This document shows, one piece after another, positions 14,930-22,625 of a stretch of 23,341 nt of DNA. The notes beneath the pieces were generated by a model. The model made no database searches. It had not been told where the DNA came from and worked only from the letters and a program-made list of their open reading frames with translations. A program made the translations under genes and the position numbers. Position 1 is the stretch's first letter; each line of letters begins with the position of its first letter. The stretch is from Chloroflexota bacterium (GTDB taxonomy: Bacteria > Chloroflexota > Anaerolineae > CG2-30-64-16), in the NCBI GenBank assembly GCA_029555885.1, contig JAKPQT010000629.1:1-23341 (forward strand). Reading direction: 5' to 3'.

Positions 14930-15706
14930 CTAGGCGCGAAGCCCGGTGCTGGGAACGCCCCGGCGTGCCGTGAGGCCTGACCAGACGACCAACACCGCGA
15001 CCGCTGCGGTTGCCACCCAGGCTGCGATGGCAACCGGCGGAACGGCGGCGTGCTTCAGCGCGATGCCGATGAAGGCCCAGACCAGCACGAGCAGGTAGGC
15101 CGCATCACGCCGCGTCCAGGCCATCAGCCCGGCCACGACGACTGCCACGGCCAGCATGATCATCAGCCAGGTCTCCGGGCTGATGCCGAAGCCGTTCCAG
15201 CCCAGGTAGTAGAGCACCTGCGTGACGTTCGCGATGGTTGCGACGGTGATCCAGCCCAGGTAGATGCTGAAGGGGACGCGCACGGCCCACGTCTCAGCCG
15301 TGCTGACGCGCGTGCGGCCCGTGCCCAACCGCAGGTAAATCACGATCAGGCTGGCGAGCAGCACGAGCATGGCCAGGAGCGTGGCCGGGAAAGCGTTATA
15401 GTGCCACAGGAAAATCCACACGATGTTTGCTACGCTGCTGAGAACGAACGGCCCGGCGACGGCTTCCATCCGTGCGTCGTTGCGCTGTGCAGGCAGAGCC
15501 TGATAGATGAGGTAGGCGATGATGCCGATGTAGATCAGGCCCCAGATGGAAAAGACATAGCCGGCAGGGACGAAATAGATGGCGAAGCGGTCGGAGATTT
15601 CGCCGGTGTTCTGCCCGTTGATGGGCAGCGCGTTGGCAAGGACATTGACGACGATCGTAGCGAGCGCGGCCAGGATGACGACGATTTGACGGACAGTGCC
15701 TTTCAT
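14930..15706 (-). CDS. TspO/MBR-related tryptophan-rich membrane protein (long form)
   Basis: 258 residues with seven to eight predicted hydrophobic spans; classical TspO has about 160 and five. The TspO-like core is visible as PAGYVFSIWGLIYIGIIAYL at about 47-66, VANIVWIFLWHYN at about 92-104, and the later WAVRVPFSIYLGWI and LGWNGFG segments, all Trp/Tyr-rich. TspO proteins bind tetrapyrroles and are linked to stress signalling; whether the long form does the same is unknown. ATG at 15706 follows GGAGGGA. Between the MFS and AEC genes in a likely operon. Confidence 0.8.
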   Translation of the reverse strand: MKGTVRQIVVILAALATIVVNVLANALPINGQNTGEISDRFAIYFVPAGYVFSIWGLIYIGIIAYLIYQALPAQRNDARMEAVAGPFVLSSVANIVWIFLWHYNAFPATLLAMLVLLASLIVIYLRLGTGRTRVSTAETWAVRVPFSIYLGWITVATIANVTQVLYYLGWNGFGISPETWLMIMLAVAVVVAGLMAWTRRDAAYLLVLVWAFIGIALKHAAVPPVAIAAWVATAAVAVLVVWSGLTARRGVPSTGLRA

Positions 15707-15739
15707 GGATCTCCCTCCTTGAATGAATGCAGGTTGCCC

Positions 15740-16969
15740 TCAATGCGATGTCGATGCGCCGGATTCCGTCACCGGCGTTGGGCGTCGCGATGTGTGGGCA
15801 CGAACGCGCCACATGAGCACACCGAAGAGCCCGGCCAGTACCAGCAGGTCAGCCAGAATCGCCAGCATGACCGCGCGGGGGCCGAACGCGCCGAACAATT
15901 GACCGACCAGCCACGGCATCAGCATGGCGCCTACGCTCGAACCGACGAGGATCCACCCGGTAACACGACCGGTGACCGTCATGAGTGACCGAGCCAGGAT
16001 GATGACCGTCGGGAAGATGGCGGCCATCGACAGCCCAGTGACGAGTGTGCCCGCCCAGAGCGCGACGGTGGAACCGGCTGCCAGATTGATCAGCGCGAGG
16101 CCGAGCACTGCACCGGCGACACTGCCGCCCAGGAGCGCGGCCGGCGACATGCGCATCGCCAGCGGGATGGATAACAGGCGGCCCAGTGTGATTGCGCCCC
16201 AGAAGAGCGAAGTCAGGAGCGCTGCGGCAGCCTCGTCCGCCAGGCCGGTCGTCGTCGCGTAGGTGAAGCTCCAGCCGCCGTAGCTGACCTCTGCTGCCAC
16301 ATAGACGAGCATAAAGGCCACGATGAGCGGTAAGAGCGGAGGTTCAGAACGGCTGCTGGTGGCTTGAGTCGGCTGCCGGTGCGGTGCGGGACTCGGCAGA
16401 GCAAATATGTAGGCAGCGACCGGTAGGATCAGCAGGGCGATGAGGCGGAAGGCCCAGGCATGGCTGCCGGTCAGGAGGATGGCCTGTGCAATCAGGAGTG
16501 GAGAGATGAAGGCGCCGCCTCCGAAGAAGAAATGCAGGCCGTTCATGTAGGGTGCGACCCGGTTGCCGAAGACCCAGACCAGCGAGACATTGCCGCCGAC
16601 GTCCACCACGCCCTGGCCCAACCCCAGGGCCAGGCCCACCGGCGCGAGCAGCAGCAGTACCGGCATGACGGGAATGGCAAAGAGCGCGAGAACCATCATG
16701 GATAGACCGGCGACCATCACCCGATGTGATGGAAGGCCGTCATAGGCCCGACCAGCAATCAAGGAACCGAGGAGGTAGCCGAGCGAGCGCGCAGTAAAGA
16801 TGACACTGACTGCGCTGACGCCGACGGACACCTGCTCTGCAAGGCGCGGCAGGACCGGCCCGATCGATGCACTGGCGAGGCCCAGCGTGATGAACGCCAG
16901 ATAGTAACCGGTGGCCCTTGTCATGCCGGAGGTTGACTCGCTGCGAGTCACTTCAGCCATGCGTGTCAT
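15740..16969 (-). CDS. MFS transporter
   Basis: 409 residues with about twelve spans. The loop 2-3 region reads GSLIAGRAYDGLPSHR at 68-83. GVVDVGGNVSL at 120-130 and NGLHFFFGGGAFISP at 143-157 resemble the MFSD4/NaGLT1-type branch of the superfamily. A central hydrophilic loop (about 195-213) divides two six-helix halves. The ATG overlaps the LysE stop as ATGA, so translation is probably coupled. Substrate unknown; sugar-like solutes are known in that branch, but this is weak evidence. Confidence 0.92.
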   Translation of the reverse strand: MTRMAEVTRSESTSGMTRATGYYLAFITLGLASASIGPVLPRLAEQVSVGVSAVSVIFTARSLGYLLGSLIAGRAYDGLPSHRVMVAGLSMMVLALFAIPVMPVLLLLAPVGLALGLGQGVVDVGGNVSLVWVFGNRVAPYMNGLHFFFGGGAFISPLLIAQAILLTGSHAWAFRLIALLILPVAAYIFALPSPAPHRQPTQATSSRSEPPLLPLIVAFMLVYVAAEVSYGGWSFTYATTTGLADEAAAALLTSLFWGAITLGRLLSIPLAMRMSPAALLGGSVAGAVLGLALINLAAGSTVALWAGTLVTGLSMAAIFPTVIILARSLMTVTGRVTGWILVGSSVGAMLMPWLVGQLFGAFGPRAVMLAILADLLVLAGLFGVLMWRVRAHTSRRPTPVTESGASTSH

Positions 16970-17625
16970 CCAACTGCTGCCATAAGGTGTGCGGTCCCTT
17001 GCCAGAGCTGCCAGATGCCGAAGCCCGCAAGCGCAACGATGGACAGGCCGAGCAGGCTGCGCGCAACCCGCGGACCGAGCCGCTCGGCAGAACCAAATGC
17101 CAGGACGATGCCGGCCAGGACTGCGAGCATAGCCGCGTAGAAGCCGGCAAGGAAGCCGATGGCGCGATCAGGGGAGGCGGCCCAGGCCTGGAGGATGACC
17201 GGCCCCGCGACGAGGCTCCAGAAGAGATAAGGGCCAGGTCCCAGGAGGTTCATCAGGGTCGCCTGCCGGATGCTGCGCCGGGTGCCACGATGCTGTGGCG
17301 AGAGCGTTCGCGCAGTTGATGACCCAGGCAGACTCATGACGGTGCTGCGCCATTGGCGGTAAGCGCTCCATGCCAGATACAGGATAAACGCACCGCTGAG
17401 AAAGTGCAAGGCAATCCGCAGGCTGCCAGGGATGCGGGTGAGGAAGATCAGAACGACCGCGATGATGGGGGCGTCGCTCAGCAGAGGCGCCATAATCGCC
17501 GGGAGGGTGCGTCGCCAACCGTACGCCAGGGCCTGGGCAATCAGGTAGGCCTGGAAGGGGCCCGGCTGGGCCGCTGCAGCAGTCCCATAGCCGGTCCCCA
17601 AAAGTACGTAGGCAAGCAAAGTCAT
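16966..17625 (-). CDS. LysE/RhtB family exporter
   Basis: 219 residues with about six spans. The N-terminus (GTGYGTAAAAQPGPFQAYLIAQAL at 10-33) carries the family PGP element. LSDAPIIAVVLIFL and NLLGPGPYLFWSLVAGP follow in the usual order. These proteins export amino acids or similar small solutes. It begins 22 bp after the rhodanese lipoprotein stop with no clear RBS. Its TGA overlaps the MFS ATG. Substrate not assignable. Confidence 0.88.
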   Translation of the reverse strand: MTLLAYVLLGTGYGTAAAAQPGPFQAYLIAQALAYGWRRTLPAIMAPLLSDAPIIAVVLIFLTRIPGSLRIALHFLSGAFILYLAWSAYRQWRSTVMSLPGSSTARTLSPQHRGTRRSIRQATLMNLLGPGPYLFWSLVAGPVILQAWAASPDRAIGFLAGFYAAMLAVLAGIVLAFGSAERLGPRVARSLLGLSIVALAGFGIWQLWQGTAHLMAAVG

Positions 17626-17647
17626 CGCAGTGATGGTCCGTTGCGAC

Positions 17648-18112
17648 TCAGCAGTTGGCGCACTGTTTCTCCACCGGATAGCCGGCTCGCTCCCAGGCGA
17701 TGAAGCCGCCGCTCATGTTATGGACGTTGGTGTAGCCCTGCTGGCGCAGGAAGTTTACTGCCTGACCGCTACGGTTGCCGCTGCGGCAGGTGACGATGAC
17801 CGGCTTGTCTGTTGGAACTTCGGCCAGCCGGTTCGGGAGTTCACCGAGGGGAATCAACGTAACCCCTGGGATATGGCCGGCTTCATATTCGTAAGGCTCG
17901 CGGACGTCGAGGATGACGACGTCAGGATTTCCTTGCAGGGCCTTGACAGCCGCAACATCGACCGTTGCCGGAAGCGCTTGTACGGATGTCGCGCTTGCCC
18001 CGGCCGAACTTACAGGCGCCGTATCGACAGCCGCGGGGCTCGCACCACACGCGGCCAAAAGGAGCCCCCCCAGTACGAGTAGCACAGTGAGTACGAAACT
18101 TCGTTTTGCCAT
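17648..18112 (-). CDS. Rhodanese-domain lipoprotein with C-terminal CxxC
   Basis: 154 residues. A lipoprotein signal peptide (MAKRS, hydrophobic core, LAAC lipobox with Cys22) and an Ala/Ser/Thr-rich linker (23-50) lead to one rhodanese domain: VVILDVREPYEYEAGHIPG at 65-83, the active loop CRSGNRSG starting at Cys109, and GGFIAWERAGYPV at the end. It should be anchored outside the cytoplasmic membrane. The last four residues are CANC, an extra Cys pair outside the usual domain. ATG at 18112 gives the canonical signal peptide; in-frame starts up to 18157 are possible, and RBS support is weak for all. Confidence 0.88.
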   Translation of the reverse strand: MAKRSFVLTVLLVLGGLLLAACGASPAAVDTAPVSSAGASATSVQALPATVDVAAVKALQGNPDVVILDVREPYEYEAGHIPGVTLIPLGELPNRLAEVPTDKPVIVTCRSGNRSGQAVNFLRQQGYTNVHNMSGGFIAWERAGYPVEKQCANC

Positions 18113-18196
18113 CTCTTCATCCATCCATTTCATCAGCGTAGATGCCAGCAGAATCACAGGTCATCAAGTAGTCAGATGCGTGAGCCACGAGACAGG

Positions 18197-19918
18197 TTAC
18201 GGTGTTACCAGCGCGAAGTCGAATTCGCCCGTCCGGTTCGAGACGGCACTCTCGCCTGCCTCGTTCAGGCCGAGCACTGCGTAGTAGTGGTTCACCTCCG
18301 CGTTCCCGATGGCACTGGCACTGTCCTCGTAGCTCAACGCCTGCGGAAAGGGCCAACCGATCGTTGTGACCAGAGTGTCGGGCTCCGGCGTGAACCACGG
18401 GGTCTTTCCGCGGTGGATGGCATAGGCTGTATTGGGGTGCACGTGCTGCCAGGTTAGCTCAACACCCTCTGAGCCTAATCCAATGCTGGCCGCAGGGGGT
18501 GAGGGCGTCTTGTCCAGGCAGTTGCTCATATGCGCAGCCGCGGCAACGCTGGCCCGGACATACTCGGTAAAGTAGGCCATGTCCAGCGTGGCGAGCCGAT
18601 CAGATGTCTTGTGATAGTAAGGGCTGAAATCGTGATAGTTGGGGTAGAAGTCCTCGATACCGAGAATGGCGGTGTAGCCCGAATCCCAGAAAGAAGCGTG
18701 GTCGCTGGCGCCCGTGCCATCCGTGCGTACTTCCGGAATCAGGTTCAGGCCATAAGCAGAGATGACGCTGGCAAACTGGTTGGCGAGCTCGACAGTGGCA
18801 GGCCGGACGGCAGTGGCGTGCAGGTCGATGTCAGGAGCGCTGCCGAGCGTGTTCCAGGCAATCATGTCGAAGTTGAGCACGCCCAGGATGTTTTCGCTCT
18901 GCGCGGCGGCCCGTTCCGCGTAGGCATTGCTGCCGAGTAAGCCTTGTTCCTCGCCCGTCCACAGGGCGAAGCGCAGCATGCAATCCCAGCGATACTGGCT
19001 GAGGATATCTGCTGCGACAAGGACGGCGGCCGAGCCGCTGGCATTGTCGTCCGCGCCCGGAGCCAGCAGGCCATCGGGCATGTCGTCAAGGTGCGCGGTC
19101 ACCATGTAGATGTCGGCGGGGCGCGACTGACCGGTCAACTGGCCGATGACATTCGGCGGACGGTTAATGTTCCACTCATGATACTCGACCGACAGGCCGC
19201 GCGCGGCCAGATGGTCGCCCACGTAGTAGGTTGCCTGGCGGACCGGCGTTCCGCTCTTGGAGTTGCGCGTGGTGATGGTGTAGGCGTTGCCGCGGATGGT
19301 GACGGGCCATTCGCCCGTCAAGTCGCCGGTGTACTGGCGGAGGGTGACCTGCTGAACTGCGGCGATCATCCCGTCGATGACAAGATCCGGCGCGGTCACT
19401 GGCGGGAAGGCCATCATCGAGCTGGACTCGGACGGGAAGATCATCGGGGCAAGCGAGATGTGGACGATATCCGTGCCAGTCGCGGCCAGGGCCTCCGCCT
19501 GTTGCGCGCTGGCCGCAAGCAGGGCCACGCGGCCATCGGCAAACAGCGGGTGGCCGGAGCGCTCCCAGGCGAGCGACGCAGAGCCTGGGGCAGGGTAGGC
19601 CAGATAGAAGGGCCCATCGGTCAGGCGGGCAGGCAGCCGGCGGGCAGGCAGGTCTGCGTCGGTCAGCGCCATCCGCCCTGCATCGTCCGCTGCGGTGAGC
19701 AGGTACCCGCCATTCGCGGAGTAGAAGTGGGCATAGGCGGGCAGGCCAGTCCGCACGAAGCGCGCAATCGCCGTGCTGTCAGATGCGCTGACGAGCACGA
19801 GCGCGGGCGCTGCGGGGGCGCTGTCCGCGGCCGGCGCCTGAAGCACAGCCGCGGCTTCGGAGCCCGAAAGCTGCCAGCAGAGCAGTAAGACCAGTAGGAT
19901 AAGGCCGCGGTGAGACAT
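18197..19918 (-). CDS. Secreted M28 family zinc peptidase with C-terminal beta domain
   Basis: 573 residues. A signal peptide (LILLVLLLCWQLSGSEAAA at 6-24) is followed by an N-terminal region (about 40-190) without recognised motifs, then the M28 domain (about 225-465). Its two-zinc site is complete: H276 (TAHLDD), D290 (GADDNASG), catalytic E323 with E324 (TGEEQGLLGS), D351 (NFDMIAW) and H436 (YYHKTSD). Residues about 475-573 resemble a fibronectin-III-like domain (VELTWQ, YYAVLGLNEAGESAVSN). Members are aminopeptidases or carboxypeptidases acting outside the cell. ATG follows AGGAGCAACG and lies 16 bp after the zinc-ribbon gene. Confidence 0.93.
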   Translation of the reverse strand: MSHRGLILLVLLLCWQLSGSEAAAVLQAPAADSAPAAPALVLVSASDSTAIARFVRTGLPAYAHFYSANGGYLLTAADDAGRMALTDADLPARRLPARLTDGPFYLAYPAPGSASLAWERSGHPLFADGRVALLAASAQQAEALAATGTDIVHISLAPMIFPSESSSMMAFPPVTAPDLVIDGMIAAVQQVTLRQYTGDLTGEWPVTIRGNAYTITTRNSKSGTPVRQATYYVGDHLAARGLSVEYHEWNINRPPNVIGQLTGQSRPADIYMVTAHLDDMPDGLLAPGADDNASGSAAVLVAADILSQYRWDCMLRFALWTGEEQGLLGSNAYAERAAAQSENILGVLNFDMIAWNTLGSAPDIDLHATAVRPATVELANQFASVISAYGLNLIPEVRTDGTGASDHASFWDSGYTAILGIEDFYPNYHDFSPYYHKTSDRLATLDMAYFTEYVRASVAAAAHMSNCLDKTPSPPAASIGLGSEGVELTWQHVHPNTAYAIHRGKTPWFTPEPDTLVTTIGWPFPQALSYEDSASAIGNAEVNHYYAVLGLNEAGESAVSNRTGEFDFALVTP

Positions 19919-19934
19919 CGTTGCTCCTGGTAGT

Positions 19935-21008
19935 CTATCGTTGCGCGATACTGGTGATTTGCCCGAAGCCGTTAATGGTCAGCACGTACTGACCGCCCTG
20001 TGCCAGCGCCAGATATTCATCCAGGTTTCTGGTCGTGTAAGTGTAGTCGCGGTCATCGGCGCGGAAGGTGATGATATATTCTTCGCTGCGGCCCGCGGGA
20101 CGCTGATTTTCTCCCAGGGCGTTGACAACGGGCCACTGTGGGTTGAGGTCTCTCCCTTCCAGGATCAGGGCCGGCGCGGTCGTCCAGGCTACCGTCCGGT
20201 ACTGGCAGTAGTCCGCCAGCACCTCATACTGGCAGTCTTGCTTGACCTCCCCGTAACCCGTGCCGGTGTCCACAACATAGGGCGTACCGCAAACCTCGCG
20301 CGAGTTCGGCACGGGCTGGCTGACAACCTGGTAGACCCGCTGGCGGCAGTTGCCGATCTGCACACCTGCGGGGATGTCATCCAGCCAGGCTTCGCGCGTG
20401 ACGGGGACGAGCGCCTCAATGTTGATGACGCGGCGCCAGCCGAAGTCGACAACCTGCCCGACGGTGTCCGTGCTGCGCTGGCCCATGAAGAAGAAGACGC
20501 CCAGCAGCACGAGAATACCCAGGAGGATCAGGGGCAGGATGCCCATGCCAGCGGGGCGTGCAGCTGTCACCGGCGGCGGTGGGGTTGCCGGAACCGCCTT
20601 GCCGAGGGGCGAGCCGCAGTTGCTGCACTTGAGCGCGGTCGCGGCATTCTCGGTGCCGCACGAGGGACACTTCTGCGGCGGCGCCGGCCGGTCGCGCAGT
20701 CCGCCGAGCACGCCGCCGGCTGAGCGGGCGGTGCCTTCGGCCAGTAGCGCACCGCACTGGCGGCAGGATTTGGCTGTCGATGCATTGCGCGTGCCGCAGT
20801 AGGCGCAGTAGATATCAGGCCCAGCCTTGACCGCCTCGACCACAGCTTCTTCGGTGGTGATCTTTTCTTCGGCGGCCTGCTCGAATTTGACGTCCTCCGG
20901 CATCGGCGTGCCGCACTGCTTACACTTCTGCGCGGTGCCCGGGTTGCGGGTGTTACAACTGGGACAGGTCCATTCCAGCTCGACATACCCCAACGACTTT
21001 TCGGCCAT
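19935..21008 (-). CDS. Membrane protein with three zinc ribbons and a Cys-containing C-terminal domain
   Basis: 357 residues. Three four-Cys zinc ribbons lie in the N-terminal half: C15/C18/C29/C32, C68/C71/C82/C85, and C114/C117/C128/C131. A Pro-rich linker precedes a single membrane span (about 154-176, GILPLILLGILVLLGVFFFM). The region 180-357 is unrecognised, probably beta-rich, with four cysteines at 221, 240, 259 and 268. The ribbons should face the cytoplasm and the tail the outside, where the cysteines could form disulfides. ATG follows GAGGAGGGA. It is the first gene after a candidate promoter, directly upstream of the M28 peptidase. Function unknown. Confidence 0.85.
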   Translation of the reverse strand: MAEKSLGYVELEWTCPSCNTRNPGTAQKCKQCGTPMPEDVKFEQAAEEKITTEEAVVEAVKAGPDIYCAYCGTRNASTAKSCRQCGALLAEGTARSAGGVLGGLRDRPAPPQKCPSCGTENAATALKCSNCGSPLGKAVPATPPPPVTAARPAGMGILPLILLGILVLLGVFFFMGQRSTDTVGQVVDFGWRRVINIEALVPVTREAWLDDIPAGVQIGNCRQRVYQVVSQPVPNSREVCGTPYVVDTGTGYGEVKQDCQYEVLADYCQYRTVAWTTAPALILEGRDLNPQWPVVNALGENQRPAGRSEEYIITFRADDRDYTYTTRNLDEYLALAQGGQYVLTINGFGQITSIAQR

Positions 21009-21049
21009 ACTCCATGTCCCTCCTCACGCGTGCGACAGGTGTCGGGCGC

Positions 21050-21058
21050 AGTATACCA
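21050..21058 (-). promoter_or_regulatory. Candidate extended -10 promoter of the zinc-ribbon gene
   Basis: On the minus strand TGGTATACT (21058 down to 21050) is an extended -10 (TGnTATACT, 5 of 6 in the hexamer). No strong -35 is visible at the right distance, as is common for extended -10 promoters. The leader would be about 35 nt and end at GAGGAGGGA. The rest of 21009-21183 contains no clear gene. Confidence 0.5.
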
Positions 21059-21183
21059 CTACATCGTGAAGAATGCAGCGTTGTGCGTGCATCGCGAGGA
21101 ATTCCATGAGTCGCTGCCAGTGGGGCATCCTTCGACTGCATCCGCTGCCGGTGGCGGCCTCTGCTCAGGATGTTTCGCCCACA

Positions 21184-22065
21184 TTATCCGGGAGCCCTTT
21201 CCGGAGCAGGCAGGCCGTAGCTCGCCAACTGCGCGCGGAGAAATGCAAAGCCGGCGCGCGCGAAGGCTGCACCGTCGGGGCAGAGGTCGCGGAAGACCCC
21301 GCGGCGCACAGCGAAGTCGCCCAGCGAGGTATTGTAGGTTTCGAGGATCAGGTAGCCGTCGAAGCTGATATCGCGCAGGGCAGTAAAGACATCGGCCCAC
21401 GGCACGAGGCCGCCCCCTGGCGCGCCGCGATCATTCTCGCAGGTGTGCAGCCCCCATAGGCGGTCTGCACAGGCGCGGACTGCCTCGCCGTAGTCGCGCA
21501 GTTCTGTGGCGGCGTGGAAGGTATCGAGGAGAACACGCAGGTTCGGGTGCCCGGCCAGGGCAATCAGGGCCATGACTTGCTGCGGTGTGTTGGCGAGATG
21601 CGTCCGGAACCGGCTCATCGGCTCCAGCACGACTGTGATGCCGCGATGTGCAGCGTACTCTGCGAGTCGGTGCAATCCCTCGGCCGTCCAGGCGAGTTCG
21701 CCGGCTGGTGGTTGCCGGCGCTTGACTGTGCCCGGATGCCCGTACAGCGCGCCGGTATATGCGGTCGCGCCCAATTCGCGCGCGACATCCACCTGGCGAC
21801 AGTGCCAGGCCAGGCCGCGCGCGCGGTCGGCCGGTTCATCGGCGGACAGGTCGCACTCGCTCGGCCACAGTCCGCCCGGACTGGCAATCAACTCCAATCC
21901 CAACGCCTCTGCGGCCTGGCGCGTGCGGTGGATGGTGAAGTCCACATCGTCGCCGATGGCGATTTCGAAGCAGGTCGCGCCCAGGTCGCGGCAGGCGATC
22001 AGCACAGGGAGGTCGGTATCCGACCAGCTAGCAGTGAACAGGTAGCTGTGGATGCCGAGTTTCAT
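21184..22065 (-). CDS. Sugar phosphate isomerase/epimerase-like TIM barrel protein
   Basis: 293 residues, the length of D-tagatose/D-psicose 3-epimerase relatives. Metal-ligand residues are in the expected order: E148 (VVLEPMSRF), D181 (LLDTFHAA), H207 (GLHTCEND) and E242 (LILETYN). MKLGIHSYLF starts the first strand. It likely isomerises or epimerises a keto sugar or related polyol; the substrate is not decidable. The ATG overlaps the stop of the membrane-protein gene as ATGA, indicating coupling. The next gene downstream starts 175 bp away with its own promoter candidate. Confidence 0.9.
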   Translation of the reverse strand: MKLGIHSYLFTASWSDTDLPVLIACRDLGATCFEIAIGDDVDFTIHRTRQAAEALGLELIASPGGLWPSECDLSADEPADRARGLAWHCRQVDVARELGATAYTGALYGHPGTVKRRQPPAGELAWTAEGLHRLAEYAAHRGITVVLEPMSRFRTHLANTPQQVMALIALAGHPNLRVLLDTFHAATELRDYGEAVRACADRLWGLHTCENDRGAPGGGLVPWADVFTALRDISFDGYLILETYNTSLGDFAVRRGVFRDLCPDGAAFARAGFAFLRAQLASYGLPAPERAPG

Positions 22066-22622
22066 TGTTGGGTGGGAACCTTCCGGCCCGGCACGCCCGG
22101 CATGGTGGCCAGAATCTCGGCGGTCGTGTAGGGCCGGACGTCTCGCAGCGGGTCGAGCCTACTGCGCGCGCTCAACTCGCGCGCAACCCGCCGGGCTGCC
22201 CACACTGCGAGCAGCGCAGCCAGCCAACTCACCCCTAACCACAGAATCACGGGGAGGGGCCGGACGGCAAACGTCGCGCTGGCTCGGCCCGCGACATCGA
22301 AGAGGGAGATGACATAAAAGATGCCCATGAAGGGCGGTCCCAGGTGCGGAGCAAAGCTGATGCCGGCGAACAATAACGGCAGGCTGCCCAGGCAGATAAT
22401 GGTGAACAGATCCCCGAATGAGGCCACAAAGTCCGTGGCCGCGGTGCCGAGCAGCCAAGCGAAGAGCGCCCAAGTTGCGCGTTCGCCGACGAACAGCGCA
22501 GCTTGGAGCAGCAGCCCCCAGGCAAAGCGGAGAATGCCGGGCCGGCGCATGATTAGTGGCCCGCTCTGTCCCAGGGCGAAGGAGAGTGCAGCCAGACCCA
22601 GGATGACATAGGGATGGCTCAC
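22062..22622 (-). CDS. Multi-pass membrane protein of unknown function
   Basis: 186 residues, not recognised. About five hydrophobic spans cover residues 5 to 145 (for example FAWGLLLQAALFVG, WALFAWLLGTAATDFVA, LGVSWLAALLAVWAARRVA). A cytoplasmic-looking C-terminal tail rich in Arg and Pro follows (from about 148). The layout recalls Yip1-like proteins, but I cannot support that with a motif. The start is GTG with GGGGAGGGG about 8 nt upstream. The stop overlaps the epimerase ATG, so the two are coupled. Confidence 0.75.
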   Translation of the reverse strand: MSHPYVILGLAALSFALGQSGPLIMRRPGILRFAWGLLLQAALFVGERATWALFAWLLGTAATDFVASFGDLFTIICLGSLPLLFAGISFAPHLGPPFMGIFYVISLFDVAGRASATFAVRPLPVILWLGVSWLAALLAVWAARRVARELSARSRLDPLRDVRPYTTAEILATMPGVPGRKVPTQQ

Positions 22623-22625
22623 AGC

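Noticed and set aside
18944..19888. A 314-codon plus-strand open frame
   Set aside because: Antisense to the M28 peptidase with its complete zinc site; no motif of its own.
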